Shown here in pieces: positions 1-7,412 of a stretch of 42,583 nt of DNA (the stretch's first letter is position 1; each line of letters starts with the position of its first letter). Source of the DNA: Verrucomicrobiales bacterium (GTDB taxonomy: Bacteria > Verrucomicrobiota > Verrucomicrobiia > Limisphaerales > CANJXF01). Location of the stretch: assembly GCA_947478865.1 (NCBI GenBank), contig CANJXF010000038.1:1-42583 (forward strand). The letters run 5' to 3'. A program made the translations under genes and the position numbers. The notes beneath the pieces were generated by a model. The model did no database searches and was not told the DNA's origin. It saw only the letters and a program-made list of their open reading frames with translations.

Positions 1-135
1 TACGCCAACGAATTCGCGTTCCGCTGGAACACGCGCCATGACTCCGATGGAATTCGCCTGGCGAAATTCGTCGGATGCATCCAAGGCAAGCGTCTCATCT
101 ATCGCCACCTGTCCCAAACTTTATGCGTTTGCTAA
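1..135 (+). CDS. IS1595-like transposase, C-terminal fragment
   Basis: Frame 1 is open from the window edge to a TAA at 133-135 and gives about 44 residues. It contains an FRWNTR-type segment and ends RLIYRHL before a short tail. This resembles the end of ISXO2/IS1595-type DDE transposases, where an F-R-x-N-x-R segment precedes a conserved Y-x-x-L ending. The stop codon lies inside the terminal inverted repeat, so coding sequence runs right to the end of the element. The 5' part is outside the window. The protein would cut and join the element ends. Whether this copy is intact cannot be judged. Confidence 0.7.
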   Translation, partial: YANEFAFRWNTRHDSDGIRLAKFVGCIQGKRLIYRHLSQTLCVC

Positions 136-147
136 GTATACAAGCCC
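123..147 (+). repeat. Terminal inverted repeat (right end) of the IS
   Basis: Read inward from the tip, the strand begins GGGCTTGTATACTTAGCAAA. It matches the left-end repeat at 42373-42397 at 22 of 25 positions. The exact outer boundary is uncertain by 1-2 bp because both ends are also preceded by GT. Confidence 0.75.
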
Positions 148-150
148 ACA

Positions 151-327
151 GTCGTTTGTCACCTAGCGGCAACGGCCTGCGTCGAATTCGCCAGCAAATG
201 TTTCCCAGTCATGGAGCTGGATGGCGGTTTCGAGGAGTGGAAGGAAAATGACCTCGACGTCCAACGAGAGTCGGTCAATCGTTTATTGAAGCAGACCAAA
301 GAAAAGTTTTTGCACAAACGACATTGA
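151..327 (+). pseudogene. Rhodanese-domain protein, 3' fragment cut off by the IS
   Basis: From the IS end to a TGA at 325-327 one frame reads through about 58 residues. It begins VVCH, continues with TACVEFASKCFPV and MELDGGFEEWKEN, and ends in a basic helix. This is the second half of a rhodanese fold: the active-site Cys strand-loop (Cys at 157-159), the following helix, and the typical final strand with a GGF-x-x-W signature. The first half of the domain and the start codon are missing, and the IS tip lies only a few bases before the active-site strand. The usual Gly/Arg of the active-site loop is not clear (CHLAAATA). It reads as a gene disrupted by transposition. A downstream ATG at 211 would give only a 38-residue peptide. 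Confidence 0.6.
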
Positions 328-408
328 TTCAAATCAGCATGGGGCGCGGCGGGCCAACCAGCTCCGCCGTTTATTTATTTTCTTCGGGGAACGCCGTCTT
401 TGAGCGGA

Positions 409-437
409 GCGTTGATTCAGTTTTCCGGAATCAACGC
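409..437 (-). terminator. Hairpin directly after the LarA-family gene
   Basis: A perfect 10-bp inverted repeat (GCGTTGATTC at 409-418, GAATCAACGC at 428-437) with a 9-base loop abuts the stop codon at 438-440. No run of T follows on either strand. It could be an mRNA 3'-end stabiliser, a weak bidirectional terminator between convergent genes, or a protein-binding palindrome. Confidence 0.4.
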
Positions 438-1724
438 CTATCCCAAACCGCCTGCCCACTTCGGCGGATTGTTCAAGTGGAACAACATTTCGCCTGCTTT
501 GCGCACCAGCAAGGTGCCTTCATCCTCGCGATTGGCGTAATCCTCAATTTCAATCGTGCCCGGATCGCGATAGCCAAGGTTGATCTGCCGGCATTTCTCC
601 GGTGAAATTCCGGTCGCCAGCGTGACGCGCGCCCGGGGCTTCTCAACGCCATCGTCGAACTTTCCGATGCCATGCACGTGACAGGAGTGGGCGAGAACGC
701 CCCACGGAAAATGCTTAAACTTATCCCATTGCTTCAGGAAATATTCCGAGCAGTGATAGCCAACTTTTTCAATGGTTTCGCCGTGCGACACGCAAACTTC
801 GGTGATGTGAGGAGCGTAAATAATCAGCTCGCCACCGTCGGCCAGCACCGGCTCGAGTTTGTACATGCATTTGCCGCCGGTCCAAAGTTCGTCGTACATT
901 TTTGGCGCGCAACTCAGGATCGTGTGGAACGGCTTTTCTTTGTAAACGATGTGCCGCTGGCGCGATAGTTCACTCGCGGCATCCCAGGCCGATTCCGGCG
1001 AACCGGCGAACAGCCCGGCCAAACCAGAACCATCGACCACCATGCAAAGGCAGAGTTTATCGACGTTGACCAACGACGCGGCGTGGTCGACAACGCGGCG
1101 GACGGGCGTCCATTTGTTCCCGATGATCATCGGATTGGAAACGACTGCGCCCAGCCAATGGAAAAAATTCAAAATGTCGGGACCGCTCACGCCGGGAAAG
1201 AGGTATTTATTTCCACCGGAAAAACCGACGACTTCATGCGGAAACACCGGCCCCACGATCACAATCTGGTCGTAATCAAAAACGAGCTTGTTGATGTCGA
1301 CGGGAACATCGATGGCGAACAGGCCGCCGGAGAGTTTGCTGATCTCTTCCGCCGCGATGACCCCGACGCGCTTCATCACCTCGGGATCTTTCCACGCGTG
1401 ATTGAAAAAACGAACGTCGCGATACGTGGATTTTCTTTCCTCGTCGGAAATCTCCAACCGTTCGCAAATGGCGCGTTCGCTCATCGGCTGATGGGTTCCG
1501 AGCGCGATCAGAATGTCGAAATTCTTGGTCACGCCGCCGATTTGCCGGTGGAGCGTCTCGAACATCAGACCGACCGGCGCGGTGCGGGTGCTGTCCGGCA
1601 CGATGAGCAGGATTTTCTTGCCGCGATAATTTTCAGCGGGGCAAGCCGTTGCAACCACTTCGGCAACTTGCGCCGGCGAAACATTTTCGCCGGAGGGCGC
1701 GGATCGAAAGACGATTTTATCCAT
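438..1724 (-). CDS. LarA-family (DUF2088) nickel-pincer racemase/epimerase-like protein
   Basis: The 428-residue protein matches the lactate racemase LarA superfamily. An N-terminal DSTRTAP motif lies at residues 44-50, GTHQPMS at 76-82, and the core FPHEVVGFSGGNKYLFPG at 161-178, whose Lys and nearby His residues carry the covalent nickel-pincer cofactor in characterised members. Family members racemise or epimerise 2-hydroxy acids, including lactate, malate and sugar acids. The start chosen is ATG at 1724 (MDKIVF), because the longer open frame only adds sequence overlapping the upstream gene. It lies 19 bp after an SDR related to mannonate/fructuronate oxidoreductases, so a sugar-acid substrate is more likely than lactate. 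That is inference from context. No larB/C/E cofactor genes are in the window, so cofactor supply would have to come from elsewhere. Confidence 0.85.
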   Translation of the reverse strand: MDKIVFRSAPSGENVSPAQVAEVVATACPAENYRGKKILLIVPDSTRTAPVGLMFETLHRQIGGVTKNFDILIALGTHQPMSERAICERLEISDEERKSTYRDVRFFNHAWKDPEVMKRVGVIAAEEISKLSGGLFAIDVPVDINKLVFDYDQIVIVGPVFPHEVVGFSGGNKYLFPGVSGPDILNFFHWLGAVVSNPMIIGNKWTPVRRVVDHAASLVNVDKLCLCMVVDGSGLAGLFAGSPESAWDAASELSRQRHIVYKEKPFHTILSCAPKMYDELWTGGKCMYKLEPVLADGGELIIYAPHITEVCVSHGETIEKVGYHCSEYFLKQWDKFKHFPWGVLAHSCHVHGIGKFDDGVEKPRARVTLATGISPEKCRQINLGYRDPGTIEIEDYANREDEGTLLVRKAGEMLFHLNNPPKWAGGLG

Positions 1725-1743
1725 GGCGGCGGTCAATCTGAGT

Positions 1744-2550
1744 TTAAATTGTTTGAGAGAGGAACCCTCCATCCACACGAATATCGGTGCCGGTCACAAA
1801 ACCACTTGCTTTGGCGCTGGCCAAAAATATCGCTGCTCCGATCAATTCGGTGGAGTCGCCAAAGCGCCCCATCGGCGTGTGGCCGAGAATCGACTGCGCG
1901 CGCGGGGTCGGCGTCCCATCCTCGTTGAACAACAATTTTCGATTTTGCTCGGCGGGAAAAAATCCGGGCGTCAAAGAGTTGACCCGCACATTTTTCGTGG
2001 CCCATTCGCGGGACAGGAATTGCGTCAGGCTGAGCACGGCCGCTTTCGACGCGGAGTAGGCAACGACGCGGGAGAGCGGGGTATGCGCCGAGACGCTGGC
2101 GATGTTGATGATGCTTCCTTTGCCGCGAGCGACCATGCCGGGGCCGAATTCCTGGCACGGCAGCAGGACGCCGCCGACGAGATTCAGATCGAAGTTCGCG
2201 CGCCAATCTTCGAGCGCAATTTTCTCAAATTTTTGGTCGCCAACCACTGTGACTTTCGGATCGTTGCCACCTGCGGCGTTGACTAAAATGGTCACAGGCC
2301 CGAGCGATTTCTCGATTTGCGCATGCGCTTTTTGCAGGCTGTCGCGCGACATCGCATCGGCAGAAACAAACTCGGCCCTGCCGCCCGCGTCGCGGATTTT
2401 TTTCACGCGCTGCTCACCGCGTTCGGCGCTGCGCCCGAGGATCGCCACCGCGGCACCCGCCGCGGCCAGGCCCTCGGCCAAAGCCCCGCCCAGCACACCG
2501 GTTCCACCAATCACGACGGCAACTTCGTTTTTCAGATCAAATAAATTCAT
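1744..2550 (-). CDS. SDR oxidoreductase, UxuB/YjmF (mannonate/fructuronate reductase)-like
   Basis: This is a 268-residue classical short-chain dehydrogenase. The NAD(P) motif GGTGVLGG is near residues 15-22, an NAAGG segment follows, the Ser is in NIASVSAH and the Tyr-Lys pair in YSASKAA. The C-terminal part (PGFFPAEQNR, then HTPMGRFG, then FVTGTDIRVDGGF) is characteristic of the YjmF/D-mannonate oxidoreductase subgroup, which interconverts D-fructuronate and D-mannonate with NAD(H). The start is ATG at 2548-2550 (MNLFDL), which fits the family N-terminus. The upstream in-frame extension is non-homologous and crosses a repeat. It forms a likely two-gene operon with the LarA-like gene 19 bp downstream. 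Exact substrate is inferred, fold is certain. Confidence 0.85.
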   Translation of the reverse strand: MNLFDLKNEVAVVIGGTGVLGGALAEGLAAAGAAVAILGRSAERGEQRVKKIRDAGGRAEFVSADAMSRDSLQKAHAQIEKSLGPVTILVNAAGGNDPKVTVVGDQKFEKIALEDWRANFDLNLVGGVLLPCQEFGPGMVARGKGSIINIASVSAHTPLSRVVAYSASKAAVLSLTQFLSREWATKNVRVNSLTPGFFPAEQNRKLLFNEDGTPTPRAQSILGHTPMGRFGDSTELIGAAIFLASAKASGFVTGTDIRVDGGFLSQTI

Positions 2551-2612
2551 AAAAAGTGATTCGCCAAGAAAGTCAGGTCTGCGCACAAAAAGCAATAATT
2601 CTTGCGGACAAT

Positions 2613-2684
2613 GGGTCGCACCTGCCTCCGGGCGGGTGCGTTTTCGCGAGAAACTTATCTTCCCCCCGCAGGCAGGTGCCACCC
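2613..2684. repeat. REP-like inverted pair of a dispersed 23-bp repeat
   Basis: The unit GGGTCGCACCTGCCTCCGGG (continuing CGG, 2613-2635) recurs inverted at 2662-2684 with 20 of 23 matches, separated by 26 bp. A third, single copy is at 14328-14349. The pair can fold into a long stem. It lies in the spacer between divergent genes, where short interspersed palindromes are typical. No associated transposase was seen. Confidence 0.6.
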
Positions 2685-2734
2685 GGCGCAAATCCTTGCT
2701 GGATACGTGAAGGAAGTTGTCTTAGGGTTTTGCG

Positions 2735-3679
2735 ATGGACGAATTGCCAAAGCCAGAATTAATTTTTACTCACGAAAGCGATCTCGACGGGTTCGTTTCG
2801 GGAATCCTTTTGCAACGGTTGGCGAAAAAGCTTTTTGGTTTCGAACCGCGCATCGAAGCACATCATTACAATAGCTGGAAGGTTCGCGAACTGCGCGAGA
2901 AAGCAGCCTGGGCGTGTGACTTCACCTTTGAAACCCGCGCGGACAAACCCAACTGGCTCATCGTCGATCATCACGCGACGGAGGTTGTGGCGAAGAACGC
3001 CCGCCTGATTCACGACGCCAGCAAGTCGGCCAGCTTGATCTCTTATGAATTGTGCCAGCAATACGGCCTCGGTTCACCGGAGCTGGACCGCCTGGTCCAC
3101 TTGAGCAACGTCGCCGACTTGTTTCTGGAAGACGAACCCGATTTCGTCATTGCCAATGACTACGCAAACCTGGTCAAGACCTACCAGTTTTGGAATTTGC
3201 ACCGGTTGATCGACGGCAATTTGGAATCGTTGCTCGATCATCCGCTGCTGGAAGTGATGGCGGTGAAACGGCGCATTGAAGACCCGCTCGGATTGGCCTG
3301 GAGCAGGAATAACGTGTGCGAAATCACCCCAACACTCGGTTACGTCGATACCGTGTTGGGCAACACCAATTTGATTGTGCACCAAATGCTGGAGCAGAAA
3401 GCGACGGCGTATCCGGTCCTGATGACACTGTTTCGCAAGGCTAACGGCGTCGTCGTGGTCAGCTTCCGAAGCAAAAATGAAGAAGCGCTCAAAGTCGCGG
3501 TGAAACTGCAAGGCGGCGGCCATGCCAATGCCTGCGGAGCGACATTGCCGAGGTCGGTAAAATCTGTTCCAGACGCCATTGATTACCTGAAACAGATTCT
3601 GAACCCGCCCGCCAAGACAGGCCATGCGCTCAATAATCTGGAGGGTTTGTTTGCTGGAATCGAAGCCGCAAAAACCTGA
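2735..3679 (+). CDS. DHH-family phosphoesterase
   Basis: The 314-residue protein shows DHH-superfamily hallmarks: HESDLDG at residues 13-19, VDHH at 77-80, and the DHHA1 substrate-binding motif GGGHANACGA at 260-269. Such proteins use Mn2+ to hydrolyse phosphodiesters or oligonucleotides. The DHHA1 C-terminus suggests nano-RNA or nucleotide substrates, though the particular reaction is unknown. ATG at 2735 is the first start and gives the family-typical N-terminus. It is distinct from the NrnA-type DHH protein at 11675. It stands alone, divergent from the SDR and convergent with pilT. Confidence 0.85.
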   Translation: MDELPKPELIFTHESDLDGFVSGILLQRLAKKLFGFEPRIEAHHYNSWKVRELREKAAWACDFTFETRADKPNWLIVDHHATEVVAKNARLIHDASKSASLISYELCQQYGLGSPELDRLVHLSNVADLFLEDEPDFVIANDYANLVKTYQFWNLHRLIDGNLESLLDHPLLEVMAVKRRIEDPLGLAWSRNNVCEITPTLGYVDTVLGNTNLIVHQMLEQKATAYPVLMTLFRKANGVVVVSFRSKNEEALKVAVKLQGGGHANACGATLPRSVKSVPDAIDYLKQILNPPAKTGHALNNLEGLFAGIEAAKT

Positions 3680-3744
3680 TCGATTTTATTCCACAAGAAG
3701 GAGCTGATTGATCCACTGCGGCCGCCCGCTCGATCCGCCGCACC

Positions 3745-4797
3745 CTATTGGTTCTTAAAGCGTTCCGGGTGTTTTGCGCGGCTCAACGCGGTGTCGTAGG
3801 TGATCTGGCACTTGCAATAAAGATCGTAGAGCGTCGTGTCCATCAATTGCATTCCCTCCTTTGCGCCGGTCTGGATGGTGTTCTCGACCTGGTGCAGATT
3901 ATTTTCCCGGATCAAATTTCGAATGGCCGGAGTGGCAACCAGCATCTCATAAGCGAGCACGCGCTTCGACCGATCCGCCGAGGGAAGCAAATCCTGCGAA
4001 ATAACGGCCTGAAGCGCATTGGCCAGTTGCAGGATAATCTGCCGTTGAGCATTGCCTTCATAAACGCCGACGATCCGTTCCAGTGCGTGAGAAACGTTGG
4101 GCGCATGTAGCGTGGCCAAAACCAGGTGGCCGGTTTCCGCAGCGGTAATCGCAGTGGAAATGGCTTCATGATCGCGTATTTCGCCGACCACTATCACATC
4201 GGGATCTTGTCGCAAGACATGCATCAGCGCGCGGTTGAACGAGTGGGTGTCCGTGAGCACTTCCTGCTGGACGACGATGGCGCGCTTGTTGTGGTGAACG
4301 AATTCAATGGGATCTTCAATGGTCACGATTTTGCAGCGGCGCTCCTCGTTGATCAGGTTCACCAGATAATTGAGCGTCGTGGTTTTGCCAGCCCCGGTCG
4401 GCCCGGTGATCAGGATCAGTCCATTGGGTCGCCGCGCAATTTCATCAAGTCGCGTCGGCAATCCCAGCTCTTCCCGCGTGCGAACTTTTTCGCCCGAGAA
4501 ACGAATGCTCAACTCCGGGGAACTGTTCCGTTGATAAAACGTGACGCGCATTCTTCCGGCGACTTCGTGAAAAATTGAAACACAAAGCTCCCATTCTTTT
4601 TTGAATTTCTCGGCTTGCTCGTCGTTCATCAAGCTCGACGTGATGTAACGCAATTCATCGGGCGTCAGGGCATCCTCATCCGCCATGATAATTTCCCCGT
4701 TCACCCGAAGAGCGGGAGGCACGCCAACAATCAAATGCAAATCAGACGCGCCCAGATTGTGGGCTTTCAGGAGCAGGCAATTTAATTTCGGGCTCAT
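3745..4797 (-). CDS. pilT: Type IV pilus twitching/retraction ATPase PilT
   Basis: The 350-residue secretion ATPase has an N-terminal PAS-like domain (GASDLHL at 16-22), Walker A GPTGAGKTT (132-140), an Asp box around EDPIEF (161-166), Walker B-region DPDVIVVGEIRD (198-209), a His box around TLHAPN, and the PilT signature AIRNLIRE (291-298). PilT hexamers power pilus depolymerisation at the inner membrane. The ATG at 4795-4797 overlaps the stop of the upstream TPR gene (ATGA), so the two are translationally coupled. The longer open frame extends into that gene and has no homology. No other pil genes are in the window, which is common for scattered type IV pilus loci. Confidence 0.93.
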   Translation of the reverse strand: MSPKLNCLLLKAHNLGASDLHLIVGVPPALRVNGEIIMADEDALTPDELRYITSSLMNDEQAEKFKKEWELCVSIFHEVAGRMRVTFYQRNSSPELSIRFSGEKVRTREELGLPTRLDEIARRPNGLILITGPTGAGKTTTLNYLVNLINEERRCKIVTIEDPIEFVHHNKRAIVVQQEVLTDTHSFNRALMHVLRQDPDVIVVGEIRDHEAISTAITAAETGHLVLATLHAPNVSHALERIVGVYEGNAQRQIILQLANALQAVISQDLLPSADRSKRVLAYEMLVATPAIRNLIRENNLHQVENTIQTGAKEGMQLMDTTLYDLYCKCQITYDTALSRAKHPERFKNQ

Positions 4798-5570
4798 GCG
4801 TTGCGAAAAAGTTGGCGAAAACGGCGACAGAAACTGGACAGAAAGCCGGTGTCGGAAATCTTCGCCAGACCCATGGCGGCCTCGCGACAGTGCGGGTTGA
4901 GTTGCTGGGCCTGGGCAAACGAATGCTCGGCAAGGGCGATCAATCCCAAAACAAATTGGCAGTTGCCCGCCTGGACCCACACGACGGAGTTTCCCGGATT
5001 CAAATTCAAGGCTTCCTGCGCAAATTTCAGCGCGATGGAAAACTTTTTATGAACGCAATGAATTTTTGACGCGAGCCATTGCACGATCCAATCGGTTGGC
5101 GCGAGCAAGACCGCTTTTTGAAAACAGTATTCGGCGCGTTTCTCGGCGCGCGCCAGAAATACATCGCCGCGCGCCAGCCAGACGTAAGGGGTATCGCCGC
5201 GCTCCTCGATGGATGCGTCGGAAAATGCAAGGGCCGCTTTCAAATCGCCGACCCTTCCGAGCGCGACGGCCTTGGCAGCGAGCAATTCCGGTTCGTTCGG
5301 AAATTTCTCCAGCGCTTTGTCCGCCCAGAGTTTCGCCTCGGGAAATTCGCCCAGCTCGATGAGCGACCGGACTTGCCCGGTCCAGGCGGCGGCATTCTTT
5401 GGATTAAATTCCAGAACTTTGGAAAACGAACGAAGCGCCTGTTCAAATTGCCCGTTCTCAAACGCGCTTCTGGCCTCGAGAAAATAAAATGGCTCGTCCT
5501 TCGCGATCTGCTCTGAGCCAAAATCGCCCTCGTTGTTCTCGCTAAATTCAAGACTGCTGAAACGGCTCAT
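4794..5570 (-). CDS. Tetratricopeptide-repeat protein coupled to pilT
   Basis: The 258-residue protein is made mostly of TPR helices. Repeats run from a FENGQFEQALRSFSKVLEF segment to LNPGNSVVWVQAGNCQFVLG and a last one around QAQQLNPHC. There is no signal peptide and no membrane segment, so a cytoplasmic scaffold or adaptor is likely. The ATG at 5568-5570 is preferred to a TTG at 5594. The stop overlaps the pilT start by 4 bases, which suggests a shared job in pilus retraction or its control. That role is inference from coupling. TPR proteins are too generic to name further. Confidence 0.75.
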   Translation of the reverse strand: MSRFSSLEFSENNEGDFGSEQIAKDEPFYFLEARSAFENGQFEQALRSFSKVLEFNPKNAAAWTGQVRSLIELGEFPEAKLWADKALEKFPNEPELLAAKAVALGRVGDLKAALAFSDASIEERGDTPYVWLARGDVFLARAEKRAEYCFQKAVLLAPTDWIVQWLASKIHCVHKKFSIALKFAQEALNLNPGNSVVWVQAGNCQFVLGLIALAEHSFAQAQQLNPHCREAAMGLAKISDTGFLSSFCRRFRQLFRNA

Positions 5571-6188
5571 AAAGTTTGGTTGCGGAAAAACCAATGTTTA
5601 AACGGCACGCCCACGAAATTAGTTTGTGAAACCATCGATCTATTCCTCAATAATTCTTCGACATGAAATGCTGCCGCGGCGCCGCGCATATCAATAGCAA
5701 GGTCCGGCCAGATAAACCAGTGGGCCTCGGGGACGGCCTACGCTCCGCTTCGGCCTCCCTGCCTCCCGCACCGCAGGTCGAAGAAAACCAAACAGCAGAA
5801 CCAAACAACCAAGGGGACATTCTCTCCTGAGTTAAAGAGGGGACATTTCTAAAGAGCTTTGACACTGCTTTTATCAGTTGGAACGGGGCGGGGGAAAAAT
5901 TATTTTACGCGGCATCTTGTCAGAAATCGTGGCGAAAGTTCATAGTGCGCACGAAACAAATCTCGCGGCATTAAGCATCAAGGACGAGGTGCTTTTGAAA
6001 ATTTGCGGCGGCTACCGCCATCCTTGCAAAGCATTTGGAGATCTTGGGATGAAGGATGAATACAAGGTGCTTTTCGACACCAGCAGGAGGGGATTCATCA
6101 CATTGCGATTTATTTCCAGCGGAAAGACTCGGAACAAAACGGAATCTATTCGCAATGACTGTGGAAACCAATCGTTTAAAAATAAAAT
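5571..6188. other. Gene-poor spacer of about 620 bp
   Basis: No convincing gene is seen. A 104-residue plus-strand frame (5878-6192) starts with TTG, has no recognisable motif and overlaps the next real gene. The stretch contains a possible IS end (5813-5863) and a G/C-rich, pyrimidine-biased run near 5735-5775. The last ~60 bp before 6189 are A-rich. Confidence 0.5.
5813..5863 (-). repeat. Possible solo end of an IS (IS21/IS481-like)
   Basis: Read on the minus strand it starts TGTCAAAGCTCTTTAG and carries two near-identical ATGTCCCC boxes (ggggacat at 5813-5820 and 5839-5846) about 26 bp apart. Repeated short boxes behind a TGT tip are typical of IS21-like ends. No transposase and no matching second end were found, so this could be a remnant or a small non-autonomous element. 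Family assignment is tentative. Confidence 0.35.
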
Positions 6189-6374
6189 ATGACTACAGCC
6201 AACTCGTCAGCGATTCGGGCCGTCGGATATTCCGGCGGCGTTCTCAGTGTCACATTCACCAGCGGGCGCACTTACCATCATCCGAACGTTCCCTGGTCAG
6301 TATATGATGGATTGATGAATGCGTCGTCAATGGGTTCGTATTACAACCGGCACATTCGCGGAAGATACCGGTGA
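6189..6374 (+). CDS. KTSC-domain mini-protein
   Basis: This 61-residue protein consists of a single KTSC domain. It has the SSAIRAVGY start, an SGRTYHH strand, the VPWSVYDGLMNA helix and the closing SYYNRHIRGRY. The domain is named after its occurrence at the C-terminus of some lysyl-tRNA synthetases, and stand-alone copies are frequent in bacteria and phages. A nucleic-acid-related role is suspected but not established. The stop overlaps a possible GTG start of the next gene, so the pair is probably co-translated. No Shine-Dalgarno is evident and the leader is A-rich. Confidence 0.8.
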   Translation: MTTANSSAIRAVGYSGGVLSVTFTSGRTYHHPNVPWSVYDGLMNASSMGSYYNRHIRGRYR

Positions 6375-6379
6375 ATTAT

Positions 6380-7195
6380 ATGAGCGTGACACGCAATGGA
6401 AAAATCGCGCGGTTGCCCAAATGCATCCGGGACGACCTGGGACACCGCATTGAGGACGGTGAGCAGGGCAAAGAACTGGTGAAATGGCTCAATGGGCTAT
6501 CAGGCGTGCAGAGGGTGTTGAAGGAGCAATTTGACGGCCGGCCCATCAGTGAACAAAACTTTTCGGAATGGAAACAGGGCGGTTATCAGGATTGGTTGCG
6601 TGACGAAGAAACGCGGCTGTTCGTCAGCCAACTGACCGAACAGTCTGACGATCTGGATGAAGCAGCGGATGGTCAGGAGATCAGTGACCGTTTTGCCGGC
6701 TTGCTGGCGGCGGAAATGACAAGACTCGCCCGAACGCTGTTGCAAAAGGAAACCGATCCCGAGAAACGGTGGAAGCGTCTTTGCGAAGTGCATCGGGAAT
6801 TGTCGCAATTGCGGCGCGACGACCATCGGGCGGTGCGGGTGTTGATCAAACGGGAGAGTTGGACCCGGCAAACGGAACGTGAGGATGAGGAAAATGAAGC
6901 ACGTTTGGAAAAGGAACGGGACAAGCGCCTTTGCGCGCCGTTGTGGGCACATTTGCAACTGAATCCGCTGGCCGAGATTTTCGGAGGCGGTGAGTGGGGG
7001 TATGATGTTGCGGCTTTCATTCTTGAAGTTCAGAACAATCTCCCGCCGGGGAACCTGGGTCGAAAAGCGGGCGACGACCAAACTGGGTCAACTCCGGCCA
7101 AGACAGATCAAACTGAATCCGACCCAATCAAACCGGATCAAGCCGATTTTCTGGATGGCGATGTGGAGAATGCCGGCGGCGGTGGAAGCACTTAA
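6380..7195 (+). CDS. Conserved protein of unknown function, coupled to KTSC gene
   Basis: This is a soluble protein of about 271 residues. The N-terminal ~70 residues (NGKIARLPKCIRDDLG, then a VKWLNGL helix, then GRPISEQNFSEWKQGGYQDW) look like a helix-turn-helix module. They recall phage Mu gp27/DUF3486-type small-terminase-like sequences that begin with an IxRLP motif. A charged coiled-coil middle follows, then a low-complexity C-terminus rich in Thr, Asp, Gln and Lys-Pro. ATG at 6380 is chosen (MSVTRNGK). A GTG at 6371 overlapping the KTSC stop is also possible. The DUF3486 link is my pattern impression. Function unknown; DNA binding is a guess from the N-terminus. Confidence 0.65.
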   Translation: MSVTRNGKIARLPKCIRDDLGHRIEDGEQGKELVKWLNGLSGVQRVLKEQFDGRPISEQNFSEWKQGGYQDWLRDEETRLFVSQLTEQSDDLDEAADGQEISDRFAGLLAAEMTRLARTLLQKETDPEKRWKRLCEVHRELSQLRRDDHRAVRVLIKRESWTRQTEREDEENEARLEKERDKRLCAPLWAHLQLNPLAEIFGGGEWGYDVAAFILEVQNNLPPGNLGRKAGDDQTGSTPAKTDQTESDPIKPDQADFLDGDVENAGGGGST

Positions 7196-7412
7196 AACCG
7201 CTTCTTTAACCCGAAATGGCGGTTGAAACCGGACCAAACCTTCGACCAATCCCGAGCGCAGTCCCGAGGGGCAATTGTCACTTGACGGCTGCCGGTAGGC
7301 TCTGCATCTTATGCTCTGACGGTAAAGTTGCTAGCTGGGATCGACCAGCGCGCCAAGTCGGAGAAATTATTCTACCGACTTTTTTGTTCCCTAGATGGGG
7401 AGATTGAACAAT
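7196..7412 (+). promoter_or_regulatory. Leader region of the nusA operon
   Basis: No gene is seen here, and no rimP homologue precedes nusA, unlike in many bacteria. A TTGACG hexamer (7282-7287) with a weak CATCTT 17 bases further (7305-7310) is the best sigma-70-like candidate. It would leave an ~95-base leader. The assignment is weak because the -10 is poor. Confidence 0.3.
7397..7402 (+). promoter_or_regulatory. Ribosome binding site deciding the nusA start
   Basis: GGGGAG lies 10 bases before the ATG at 7413. It supports that start over the in-frame ATG at 7395, which would include the site in coding sequence. Confidence 0.6.

Larger units (their letters stand above)
1..147 (+). mobile_element. 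Right end of an IS1595-like insertion sequence (cut by window start)
   Basis: This is the 3' part of a transposase gene followed directly by a terminal repeat. The outer 25 bp (123-147) are the reverse complement, with 3 mismatches, of the repeat at 42373-42397, where another copy starts with the N-terminus of a transposase. The two partial copies therefore belong to the same or very closely related elements and lie in the same orientation. The IS1595 family assignment rests on the zinc-ribbon start of the other copy and the C-terminal residues here. It is family-level inference. Confidence 0.8.

Noticed and set aside
1083-1928. 281-codon plus-strand ORF over the LarA-like and SDR genes
   Set aside because: It crosses the junction between two well-supported minus-strand genes and has no family resemblance.
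5878-6192. 104-codon plus-strand ORF before the KTSC gene
   Set aside because: TTG start, no motif, overlap with the KTSC start and irregular composition; kept only as part of the spacer description.
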